Assembly (NCBI GenBank): GCA_035319145.1
Contig: DATHDH010000012.1
Coordinates: 1 to 5,277 of the forward strand
Direction: 5' to 3'
Length of the DNA: 5,277 bases
Origin: JAAYUK01 sp035319145
GTDB taxonomy: Bacteria; Nitrospirota; Thermodesulfovibrionia; Thermodesulfovibrionales; Dissulfurispiraceae
The translations under genes and the position numbers were made by a program. This document shows, piece after piece, positions 1 through 5,277 of this stretch (position 1 is the stretch's first letter; every line of letters starts with the position of its first letter). Below the pieces are notes generated by a model, which did not search any database, was not told the origin of the DNA, and saw only the letters and a list, made by a program, of their open reading frames with translations.

Positions 1-275
1 ATCTCTCTGCGGCGATGCATATTGCCGTTGTCCAGGCGAATCTCGATTCCTTCATTCATGCCCATGGAGATGCCCCCGGGATGGAGGACCACTCAGCGCA
101 TGCCGGACATGGCATGGCCTCTATGGGGCATATTCACGGGACGGTTCAGAAACAATACGGGCCGTTCATCGAGTCGACAGTCGTCTTTCCGACGAAGGGG
201 CTCTATCAGATATTCGGAGAGTTCAAGCATCATGGACAGGTGGTGCTAACACGCTTCATGGTCGAAGTGGAATAA
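1..275 (+). CDS. His/Met-rich, probably exported protein, C-terminal fragment
   Basis: The reading frame is open from the window edge (first complete codon at base 3, Leu-Ser-Ala-Ala before the first Met) and stops at 273-275, so the N-terminus lies outside. About 90 residues are visible. Counting from the Met at base 15, residues 15-41 hold seven His (15, 17, 26, 29, 32, 39, 41) and three Met (23, 34, 37), including the stretch HSAHAGHGMASMGHIH. Such clusters are typical of copper- or other metal-binding periplasmic proteins. The flanking parts (MHIAVV, then VVFPTKGLYQIFGEF and a C-terminal FMVEVE) look like the last strands of a small beta-sandwich domain, with the His/Met segment as a loop between strands. 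This resembles C-terminal domains of secreted proteins encoded near copper or heavy-metal genes, but that is recollection of style, not a family match. Metal binding and export are inferred; no signal peptide is visible because the start is missing. The next gene begins 24 bases downstream, so the two are probably co-transcribed. Confidence 0.7.
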   Translation, partial: LSAAMHIAVVQANLDSFIHAHGDAPGMEDHSAHAGHGMASMGHIHGTVQKQYGPFIESTVVFPTKGLYQIFGEFKHHGQVVLTRFMVEVE

Positions 276-299
276 CGATCAGGAGAGAAAGATTATTTT

Positions 300-602
300 A
301 TGGCAGACAAGGCACGAGACGAGGCGCGCGATATCATGGCATCGTATGTCGACGATGTCAATTGGGATGATCCATTCTGGCTTGATGATGTGGAAGAGCA
401 GTTTCCTACCTTGTCGCGAAAAGAGCTGGAGCGTATCTATGGCCTTGAGCTTGAAAGGAAATTGCGCTCTCTGTCGTCGCAGGAGCTGGAGGAACTTTAT
501 CAGGAGCAGATGGATCTTGATCCCGAGACCCGCAATTACGTCATGATCGATGTGCTCGAAGGGATGCTGGAAGGGCCTGGAACAGACAGAGATGCTGAAT
601 AA
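300..602 (+). CDS. Uncharacterised acidic 100-residue protein with internal repeat
   Basis: This is a complete small gene: ATG at 300, stop TAA at 600-602. An AGGAGAG Shine-Dalgarno site at 281-287 lies 12 bases before the start, slightly far but the only good candidate. I do not recognise the family. The product is very acidic, with 29 Asp/Glu against 11 Lys/Arg (net about -18). It has no signal peptide, no membrane segment and no cysteine, so it is probably cytosolic. Residues 18-33 are rich in Asp and aromatics (DDVNWDDPFWLDDVEE). Residues 38-70 look like charged helices and hold two copies of the pattern L-S-x-x-E-L-E-x-[IL]-Y, at 38-47 and 58-67, exactly 20 residues apart. The tail is acidic and probably flexible. 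It follows the His/Met-rich gene by 24 bases and likely shares its transcript. The clear ribosome-binding site and tight spacing make it a credible gene; function is unknown, and a small adaptor or protein-binding role would be a guess. The opposite-strand frame over this region is judged a shadow. Confidence 0.75.
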   Translation: MADKARDEARDIMASYVDDVNWDDPFWLDDVEEQFPTLSRKELERIYGLELERKLRSLSSQELEELYQEQMDLDPETRNYVMIDVLEGMLEGPGTDRDAE

Positions 603-688
603 AATTGTTTGTTTTATCGTATGAAGCGGTGTAGAGGTCTTCTTATACCTTAGACGGATGTTTCTTTTTACGTTTGCCTGCCGCAGAT

Positions 689-748
689 TCTCACTCACTT
701 GACAGACGCATTGTTTCGCACTACATTGATAAGTGATACTGGGTGAGA
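689..748. repeat. Short inverted repeat flanking the cydA promoter
   Basis: TCTCACTC at 689-696 can pair with GGGTGAGA at 741-748: eight pairs, one of them a G-T wobble. The arms lie just upstream of the -35 element and just downstream of the predicted transcription start, so they bracket the promoter. This could be a split operator, but an eight-base imperfect repeat with a 44-base spacer can easily occur by chance. No known regulator motif is recognised. Confidence 0.2.
699..727 (+). promoter_or_regulatory. Sigma-70-type promoter for cydAB
   Basis: A perfect -35 hexamer TTGACA (699-704) is followed by a 17-base spacer and a -10 hexamer TACATT (722-727), which matches four of six consensus positions including the key first T, the A and the last T. 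Transcription would start near 734, giving a leader of about 40 bases before the cydA ATG at 774. The site lies in the 171-base gap between the acidic-protein gene and cydA, where a promoter is expected. A TTGAT at 726-730 overlaps the -10 but has no matching ATCAA half, so I do not call an FNR site. Confidence 0.7.
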
Positions 749-773
749 TTTCTCTGAAAGGAGCGCCGATCTT

Positions 774-2117
774 ATGGATGTCGTGATGCTGAGTAGAATA
801 CAGTTTGCCGTCACAGCAGCCTTCCACTTTATTTTTGTCCCCCTCACGCTGGGCCTCTCGTGGCTTGTTGCCTATATGGAATGGCGATATGTCAGGACAG
901 GCGATGCTATGTATCTGAAAATGACGAAATTCTGGGGGAAGCTCTTTCTTATCAACTTTGCCTTAGGCGTTGTCACGGGCCTGACCATGGAATTTCAGTT
1001 CGGCATGAACTGGGCGGAATATTCGAAATACGTCGGCGACATTTTCGGTGCTCCCCTCGCAATAGAAGCGACATTGGCGTTCTTTTTGGAGTCGACCTTC
1101 ATGGGCGTCTGGATCTTCGGATGGAACAGGATTACGAAAAGGCTTCATGCGTGGTCTATTACAATCGTCGCATTCGCGACCAATCTTTCGGCGCTCTGGA
1201 TTTTGCTTGCAAACGGCTGGATGCAGAATCCGGTCGGGTATGTCCTCCGGAATGGCCGGGCCGAAATGGTCGATTTCGGAGCGCTCCTGGCGAATCCGTA
1301 CGGATGGACAAAGTTCTTCCATACCCTCACGGCTTCATACGTTCTCGCAGCGTTCTTTGTGATGGCGATAGCCGCTTATCATCTGGTGAGAAAGAATAAT
1401 GTTCGTCTGTTCAAGACATCGTTCCGCTATGCATCGTATTTTTCGCTGGTCAGTGCGCTCCTTGTGCTTGGGTCAGGCGATTTTCACGGAGTCGAGGTGG
1501 CAAAGGTGCAGCCGACGAAATTCGCCGCAATGGAGTCCCACTGGGAAACTCAGCAGGCCGCAGGATATCCACTTCTTATCGTTCCCGATCCCGCTAATGA
1601 ACGCAATGCCGTCGAGGCCGTTACGATTCCGCGCATGCTGAGTATGCTGGCATTCCATGACCCCAATGCAACAGTCAAAGGGTTAAAGGACTACCGGAAT
1701 GAAGACCGTCCTCCGGTGACCGCAACTTTTCTGAGTTTCCGGTTGATGGTTGCGATGGGGATGTTGCTCATTCTTGTTTCGCTCGTTGCCGTTATTCTTT
1801 CGGTCAAGGATCGGCTTGAATCGAGCGCCTGGTTTCTGAAGCTCATGCTCTATGTGCTGCCAATTCCGTATCTCGGGGTTCAGCTCGGCTGGATTGTTGC
1901 CGAAGTCGGCCGACAGCCATGGGCTGTTTACGGGGTGTTGCGGACTTCTGATGGCGTGTCGCAGGCAATCGAACCGATGCAGGTGGTTGTGTCACTCATC
2001 GGATTTACTCTGCTGTACGGTACGCTTGCTGCTGTCGACCTTTATCTCTTGAAGAAATATGCGCAGAACGGTCCCGACGAAAATCTCGATGAGATCGTCA
2101 AGATGACAAGGGTCTAG
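774..2117 (+). CDS. cydA: Cytochrome bd quinol oxidase subunit I (CydA), short Q-loop type
   Basis: This is the haem-bearing subunit of the membrane quinol oxidase that oxidises quinol and reduces oxygen to water. The 447 residues align along their length with E. coli CydA (522 residues). ATG 774 has an AAAGGAG site at 757-763, and the N-terminus MDVVMLSRIQFA matches the family. About nine membrane segments are visible, roughly at 15-37, 55-75, 92-115, 127-148, 184-205, 217-236, 322-343, 355-376 and 403-425. Conserved residues, with E. coli equivalents: His18 (H19) as high-spin haem ligand; His183 (H186) and Met325 (M393) as haem b558 ligands; Glu98 and Glu106 (E99, E107) in the proton path; Lys249 and Glu254 (K252, E257) in the quinol-binding loop; Arg323 (R391); and GRQPW at 379-383. 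The size difference falls mainly in the loop after residue 254, making this a short-Q-loop enzyme. The position of E. coli Glu445, a haem b595 ligand, is Asp422 here. cydB follows at once in the same transcript. Confidence 0.97.
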   Translation: MDVVMLSRIQFAVTAAFHFIFVPLTLGLSWLVAYMEWRYVRTGDAMYLKMTKFWGKLFLINFALGVVTGLTMEFQFGMNWAEYSKYVGDIFGAPLAIEATLAFFLESTFMGVWIFGWNRITKRLHAWSITIVAFATNLSALWILLANGWMQNPVGYVLRNGRAEMVDFGALLANPYGWTKFFHTLTASYVLAAFFVMAIAAYHLVRKNNVRLFKTSFRYASYFSLVSALLVLGSGDFHGVEVAKVQPTKFAAMESHWETQQAAGYPLLIVPDPANERNAVEAVTIPRMLSMLAFHDPNATVKGLKDYRNEDRPPVTATFLSFRLMVAMGMLLILVSLVAVILSVKDRLESSAWFLKLMLYVLPIPYLGVQLGWIVAEVGRQPWAVYGVLRTSDGVSQAIEPMQVVVSLIGFTLLYGTLAAVDLYLLKKYAQNGPDENLDEIVKMTRV

Positions 2118-2121
2118 GGGG
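2116..2121 (+). promoter_or_regulatory. cydB ribosome-binding site overlapping the cydA stop
   Basis: AGGGGG at 2116-2121 begins within the cydA stop codon TAG (2115-2117). It lies three bases before GTG 2125 and six bases before ATG 2128, so ATG 2128 is the better start. The overlap of stop and ribosome-binding site suggests translational coupling of the two oxidase subunits. Confidence 0.75.
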
Positions 2122-2127
2122 AACGTG

Positions 2128-3156
2128 ATGGAATATCAGATTATCTGGTTCATTCTCTGGGCAGTCCTCTGGGCTGTCTATTTCATGCTCGACGGAATCG
2201 ACTTCGGCGTGGCCATGCTCCAGCCGTTCGTCGCGAAGAATGATGCGGAGCGCCGCGTCACGCTGAACTCCATCGGTCCCGTTTGGGACGGCAATGAGGT
2301 GTGGCTGATTACAGCCGGAGGCGCCACGTTTGCCGCATTTCCGACTACCTATGCCTTGATGTTCAGCTATTTGTATACCGCGCTGCTGCTCATCCTCTTC
2401 GCGCTGATTATCCGGGGCGTATCTCTTGAATTTCGCGGCAAGAGTGATAGCGTGAGTTGGAAGCGCGGTTGGGATTATGCCTTTGTCGTCGGCAGTTTTC
2501 TGCCCGCGCTGTTGTTCGGAGTTGCATTCGGTAATATTTTTCGGGGATTGCCGATGGATGCGACAGGTTACCACGGCAATTTGCTTTCGTTGCTGAATCC
2601 GTACGGCCTGTTGACCGGCGTTCTTTTTGTGCTTTTGTTTGTCGTTCATGGGGGCCTGTATCTTTCTTTACGGACAAGGGGAGATATCAGGGTGCGCGCA
2701 CAATTGCTGGCATTCAGGCTCTGGTTCCCGCTTACCGCGGTAGCCATTATTTTTCTCGGTACGACAGCTTTTGCGACAAACCTTTATGACAACTATTTGA
2801 AGGTGCCGTTTCTTTTTGTCGTTCCGGCGGTCGCGGTTGCTGCGCTTCTGGCTGTCGGACATTTCGCCAATCGAGCCGCATACGGAAAAGCGTTTATCGC
2901 ATCATGCGCTACGATTGTTATGGTGACGTTTACCGGTGTTGTAGGTCTCTTTCCGAACCTGATACCGTCGAGCATCGATCCGCGTTACAGTCTGACGATT
3001 TTCAATTCATCATCAAGCCCATACACTCTGAAGATCATGACGATAGTCGCCTTGATCTTTGTTCCGTTCGTTATTGTTTATCAGATCTGGACATACAGGA
3101 TTTTCAGCGAACGCATTTCCGCTGAAGATGTTGCGAAGGATGAACATGCCTATTGA
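2128..3156 (+). CDS. cydB: Cytochrome bd quinol oxidase subunit II (CydB)
   Basis: This is the second large membrane subunit, the structural partner of CydA, contributing to the enzyme's proton or oxygen access routes. It has 342 residues from ATG 2128 (E. coli CydB has 379). An in-frame GTG at 2125 is possible but sits only three bases from the Shine-Dalgarno site. Family signatures in order: DGIDFG at 22-27; NDAERR at 38-43; WDGNEVW at 53-59; ITAGGA at 61-66; Arg96-Gly97-Val98; WKRGWD at 111-116; GVAFGN at 131-136; LLNPYGLLTG at 155-164; PSS at 280-282. The C-terminal ISAEDV resembles the E. coli end. Asp25 and Asp54 correspond to E. coli Asp29 and Asp58 by alignment from memory. Around nine hydrophobic segments span the protein. 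The length difference from E. coli lies mostly between residues 180 and 230, where E. coli has a longer loop. No cydX-like frame follows: the next start overlapping the stop codes for only 11 residues. The gene ends 85 bases from the convergent acyl-CoA dehydrogenase. Confidence 0.97.
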   Translation: MEYQIIWFILWAVLWAVYFMLDGIDFGVAMLQPFVAKNDAERRVTLNSIGPVWDGNEVWLITAGGATFAAFPTTYALMFSYLYTALLLILFALIIRGVSLEFRGKSDSVSWKRGWDYAFVVGSFLPALLFGVAFGNIFRGLPMDATGYHGNLLSLLNPYGLLTGVLFVLLFVVHGGLYLSLRTRGDIRVRAQLLAFRLWFPLTAVAIIFLGTTAFATNLYDNYLKVPFLFVVPAVAVAALLAVGHFANRAAYGKAFIASCATIVMVTFTGVVGLFPNLIPSSIDPRYSLTIFNSSSSPYTLKIMTIVALIFVPFVIVYQIWTYRIFSERISAEDVAKDEHAY

Positions 3157-3193
3157 GAAGAAATGCTTTGAAGCAAGATAGGGGAAGCATTAC

Positions 3194-3228
3194 AAAAAAA
3201 AGAGGGTGACGGTTGTCCGTCCCCCTCT
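3194..3228 (-). terminator. Intrinsic terminator of the acyl-CoA dehydrogenase operon
   Basis: Bases 3201-3212 (AGAGGGTGACGG) pair with 3217-3228 (CCGTCCCCCTCT) around a four-base loop, giving a 12-position stem with one internal mismatch (T3207 with C3222). Read on the minus strand, the GC-rich hairpin is followed directly by a run of eight T (complement of 3194-3201). This is the textbook layout for a terminator of the minus-strand gene, whose stop codon lies 13 bases upstream. On the plus strand the hairpin lacks an adjacent T-run (the nearest starts at 3246), so its effect on cydAB transcripts is less certain. Confidence 0.88.
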
Positions 3229-3241
3229 CGTCATAGAACTG

Positions 3242-4399
3242 TCAGTTTTTCTTTGCCGCTTCCTTGATGATGGCTTGTCCGATAACGTTTCGTTGAATCT
3301 GGTTGGTTCCTTCATATATCTGCAGGATTTTCGCGTCGCGCATCATCTTTTCGAGCGGATATTCCTTCATGTATCCCGATCCGCCCATAACCTGCAGGGC
3401 ATTGGTCGTTACCTTCATGCCGAGGTCGGTCGCAAATGTCTTTGCAGACGCAGATTCCCTCGACACGTCCTTTGCGCCGCTGTCGACATAGCGTGCCACG
3501 GCATAAATGAGGGCGCGTGCGGCTTCGATCTCAATCGCCATATCGGCGAGCATATGCTGCACCGCCTGAAAACTGATGATCGGATGGCCGAACTGGACGC
3601 GCTGGCGGGCGAATTTGACCGCCTCGTCGAATGCCCCCTGGGCAACGCCGAGCCCTTGCGCTCCGACGCCGGTACGGGAGGCATCGAGGGTCTTCATGGC
3701 AACAATGAATCCCATGCCTTCCTTGCCGATGATGTTTTCTTTGGGGATACGGCAGTTATCAAAGACGAGCTCGGTTGTGATGGAACAGCGAATGCCCATC
3801 TTGTTTTCCTTCTTGCCGAAGCTGAATCCTGGCGTTCCCTTTTCGACAATGAATGCAGATGCGCCGCGGGCGCCCTTTGCTTTGTCCGTGATGGCGATCA
3901 CCGAGTAGATATCGGCAACGCTGCCGTTCGTGATCCACTGTTTCGTGCCGTTGATAACATAATGGTCGCCGTCGAGACGCGCTGTGGTTTGGATGCCGCC
4001 CGCATCGCTGCCGGCATTTGCCTCGGTTAGTCCGAAGGCCACGAGTTTCTTTCCTGCGGCGATATCGGGCAGGTAGTTCTTTTTCTGGGCATCAGTGCCG
4101 AACAGGAGAAAGGGAAAGGTGCCGAGCGCATTGGCGGCATAGCTTGTCGACACGCCGACGCATGCACGTGATATCTCTTCGACGGCAATGCAGAGCTCCA
4201 GACAACCTTTGCCGAGACCGCCGTATTCTTCCGGTATATAGATTCCCATCATATCGGACTGAGCGAGCACCTTGATGATATCCCACGGGAACTCGCCTGT
4301 TTCATCAAGTTCTGCGCGAACCGGGACAATCTTTTCTTCCGCAATCTGCCGAGCGAGATCCCGGATCATGATTTGATCTTCATTAAGAAAATAATCCAT
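3242..4399 (-). CDS. Acyl-CoA dehydrogenase, short-chain/butyryl-type
   Basis: A soluble FAD enzyme that introduces the alpha-beta double bond into acyl-CoA thioesters and passes electrons to electron-transfer flavoprotein, in fatty- or amino-acid degradation or in butyrate metabolism. The 385 residues are the normal full length. The N-terminal helical domain runs to about 120, the middle beta domain to about 235, and the C-terminal helical domain to the end. Family signatures: GLTEANAGSD at 123-132; WITNG at 155-159, next to the flavin; RQRVQFGHPI at 265-274; QVMGGSGY at 336-343. Glu363 in IYEGTNQIQR is the expected catalytic base. Its position there, and not on the earlier helix (LDASRTG at 238-244), fits short- or medium-chain and butyryl-CoA enzymes better than isovaleryl-CoA types. 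Exact substrate cannot be read from sequence. The start is set by an AAGGAGG site seven bases upstream. It lies 64 bases after the pmbA-like gene with no terminator between them, so it is probably the last gene of that operon. No etfAB genes are in view. Confidence 0.95.
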   Translation of the reverse strand: MDYFLNEDQIMIRDLARQIAEEKIVPVRAELDETGEFPWDIIKVLAQSDMMGIYIPEEYGGLGKGCLELCIAVEEISRACVGVSTSYAANALGTFPFLLFGTDAQKKNYLPDIAAGKKLVAFGLTEANAGSDAGGIQTTARLDGDHYVINGTKQWITNGSVADIYSVIAITDKAKGARGASAFIVEKGTPGFSFGKKENKMGIRCSITTELVFDNCRIPKENIIGKEGMGFIVAMKTLDASRTGVGAQGLGVAQGAFDEAVKFARQRVQFGHPIISFQAVQHMLADMAIEIEAARALIYAVARYVDSGAKDVSRESASAKTFATDLGMKVTTNALQVMGGSGYMKEYPLEKMMRDAKILQIYEGTNQIQRNVIGQAIIKEAAKKN

Positions 4400-4406
4400 T
4401 CACTAT

Positions 4407-4413
4407 CCTCCTT
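4407..4413 (-). promoter_or_regulatory. Ribosome-binding site of acyl-CoA dehydrogenase
   Basis: Read on the minus strand this is AAGGAGG, a near-perfect Shine-Dalgarno sequence seven bases before ATG 4399. It fixes the start codon and suggests efficient translation. Confidence 0.85.
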
Positions 4414-4463
4414 GGACGCGTGCGTGTTCGATGAATTCCGGAGTCAAAAATGAGGGAGGGAGA

Positions 4464-5277
4464 CTAACCGCTGATGTCTATCCCCTCGATGAGAAGACTT
4501 GGCGCTCCTATATTACCATAAAAAATCAGGTCGTCTCCAACCAGCGCGACATTGCGAAAGAGCTCCAGGATATTGCCTGAGATGACTGCTTCTTTCGCCG
4601 GACGGACAACCTTGCCGCTCTCAACCCAGTGCCCGGAAACGCCGACGGAGAACTCCCCGGAAATGGGGTTTGCCGTGTGCATGCCCATTGTTTCGGTCAC
4701 CAGCAGGCCTTTGTCGATCCGGCTGCAGAGTGATGCAGTCGGCATGCGCAGTTTTTCGTCGGATGCGTCCATATAAAGATTGGAAACGCCGACGGAAGGC
4801 ATGCCCCTTATCCCACCGCGCACGGCATTGCCGGTCGAGGCAACTCCGTCTTTCCGGGCGGTATAGGTGTTATAGAGAAACCCTTTCAGGACGCCATGAT
4901 CGATAAGGCCCGTGCGGCTGACCGCAACGCCCTCGTCATCAAAGGGGCGGCTGCCGAGTTTTCCCGGCAGGAGACCGCTGTCGACGATGCTCAGACAATC
5001 AGCTATGACGGCTGCACCGACCTTTCCCGCAAACATCGATTTCTTTTTCTGAACCGCATCGGCAGAAAGCGCGGACGAAAAAACTCCGAGGAAGTCCGCG
5101 GCGACTGAATTATCGAGGATTATAGTGCCTTTTGTGGACGGGACTCTTTCGGCGCCGAGCAGACTGACGGCGCGCTCTGCCGCCCTGATGCCGACGCCGC
5201 GAAAATCGATATCCTGCAGGAAACGGCTGCCCTGATAATCCCAGCCCATCTGGCTCTCACTGCCCTGCTCGGCAATC
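4464..5277 (-). CDS. pmbA: TldE/PmbA-family protein, C-terminal 270 residues
   Basis: The frame is open to the window edge on the minus strand (nine codons, IAEQGSESQ, precede the first visible Met at 5249) and stops with TAG at 4464-4466, so the N-terminal part lies outside; E. coli PmbA has about 450 residues. In E. coli, TldD and PmbA/TldE form a protease complex acting in the cytosol on unfolded peptides such as microcin B17 precursor and CcdA; TldD carries the zinc site and TldE is the non-catalytic partner. Counting from the Met at 5249, recognisable blocks are RPFDDEGV (101-108), FLYNTYTARKDGVASTGNA (124-142), GLLVTETMG (181-189), SGEFSVGVSGHWVESG (197-212) and a C-terminal SLLIEGIDISG. 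The HExxxH zinc motif of TldD is absent where it would align (about 46-75), so this is TldE, not TldD. A tldD partner is expected further upstream, beyond the window. The acyl-CoA dehydrogenase gene follows 64 bases downstream; no functional link between the two is known to me. Confidence 0.92.
   Translation of the reverse strand, partial: IAEQGSESQMGWDYQGSRFLQDIDFRGVGIRAAERAVSLLGAERVPSTKGTIILDNSVAADFLGVFSSALSADAVQKKKSMFAGKVGAAVIADCLSIVDSGLLPGKLGSRPFDDEGVAVSRTGLIDHGVLKGFLYNTYTARKDGVASTGNAVRGGIRGMPSVGVSNLYMDASDEKLRMPTASLCSRIDKGLLVTETMGMHTANPISGEFSVGVSGHWVESGKVVRPAKEAVISGNILELFRNVALVGDDLIFYGNIGAPSLLIEGIDISG

Noticed and set aside
603..665. Possible terminator after the acidic-protein gene (GGTGTA with TATACC around 629-650)
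   Set aside because: The stem is only six pairs with one wobble and a ten-base loop, is not GC-rich, and is not followed directly by a T-run.
726..739. Possible FNR-type site (TTGAT half-site overlapping the cydA -10)
   Set aside because: The second half reads GATAC where ATCAA is required, so only one half-site matches and chance is the simpler explanation.
279..827. Minus-strand open frame of 182 codons across the acidic-protein gene and the cydA promoter region
   Set aside because: It lies antisense to a better-supported gene and the promoter and runs into the start of cydA. Its composition resembles no protein I know, and I see no ribosome-binding site.
2098..2649. Minus-strand open frame of 183 codons antisense to cydB
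   Set aside because: It overlaps clear CydB coding sequence, its product is low-complexity and polar, and it has no supporting start signals.
3145..3180. Candidate cydX-like small frame overlapping the cydB stop
   Set aside because: It encodes only 11 residues, charged and without a membrane helix, so it cannot be a CydX subunit.
3206..4030. Plus-strand open frame of 274 codons antisense to the acyl-CoA dehydrogenase
   Set aside because: The opposite strand encodes a full-length, motif-complete enzyme. This frame starts inside the terminator hairpin and has no family features, so it is a codon-bias shadow.
4420..4447. Possible minus-strand promoter before the acyl-CoA dehydrogenase (TTGACT as -35)
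   Set aside because: No -10-like hexamer is found 16-18 bases downstream; the sequence there is GC-rich.

Overview
The window reads as ordinary bacterial chromosome. The G+C content looks roughly balanced (not computed), Shine-Dalgarno sites are strong, and genes are closely packed in two convergent blocks. A short-Q-loop cytochrome bd oxidase, a butyryl-type acyl-CoA dehydrogenase and a TldD/TldE-family protein suggest a Gram-negative-like anaerobe or microaerophile, such as Desulfobacterota or Nitrospirota. That placement is an impression from protein style, not a demonstrated assignment.

Plus strand, 1-602: the C-terminal end of a His/Met-rich, probably exported, possibly metal-binding protein is followed 24 bases later by a complete gene for a 100-residue, very acidic protein that I do not recognise. 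The second gene has its own Shine-Dalgarno site, and the two are probably co-transcribed. A 171-base intergenic region (603-773) follows. It carries a near-consensus sigma-70-type promoter (699-727) flanked by a short inverted repeat.

Plus strand, 774-3156: cydA and cydB encode the two large subunits of a cytochrome bd-type quinol oxidase. This is a copper-free terminal oxidase with high oxygen affinity. The cydA stop codon lies inside the cydB ribosome-binding site, so the two are very likely translationally coupled. No cydX-like small subunit and no cydDC assembly genes are in the window.

Minus strand, 5277-3194: the C-terminal 270 residues of a PmbA/TldE-type protein are followed, after 64 bases without a visible terminator, by a complete 385-residue acyl-CoA dehydrogenase. 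Its message ends at a strong intrinsic terminator (3194-3228) in the short gap where the two gene blocks converge.

I see no RNA genes, insertion sequences, CRISPR arrays or phage genes. I found no convincing new biological system. The least explained items are the acidic 100-residue protein with an internal 20-residue repeat and the His/Met-rich protein upstream of it.
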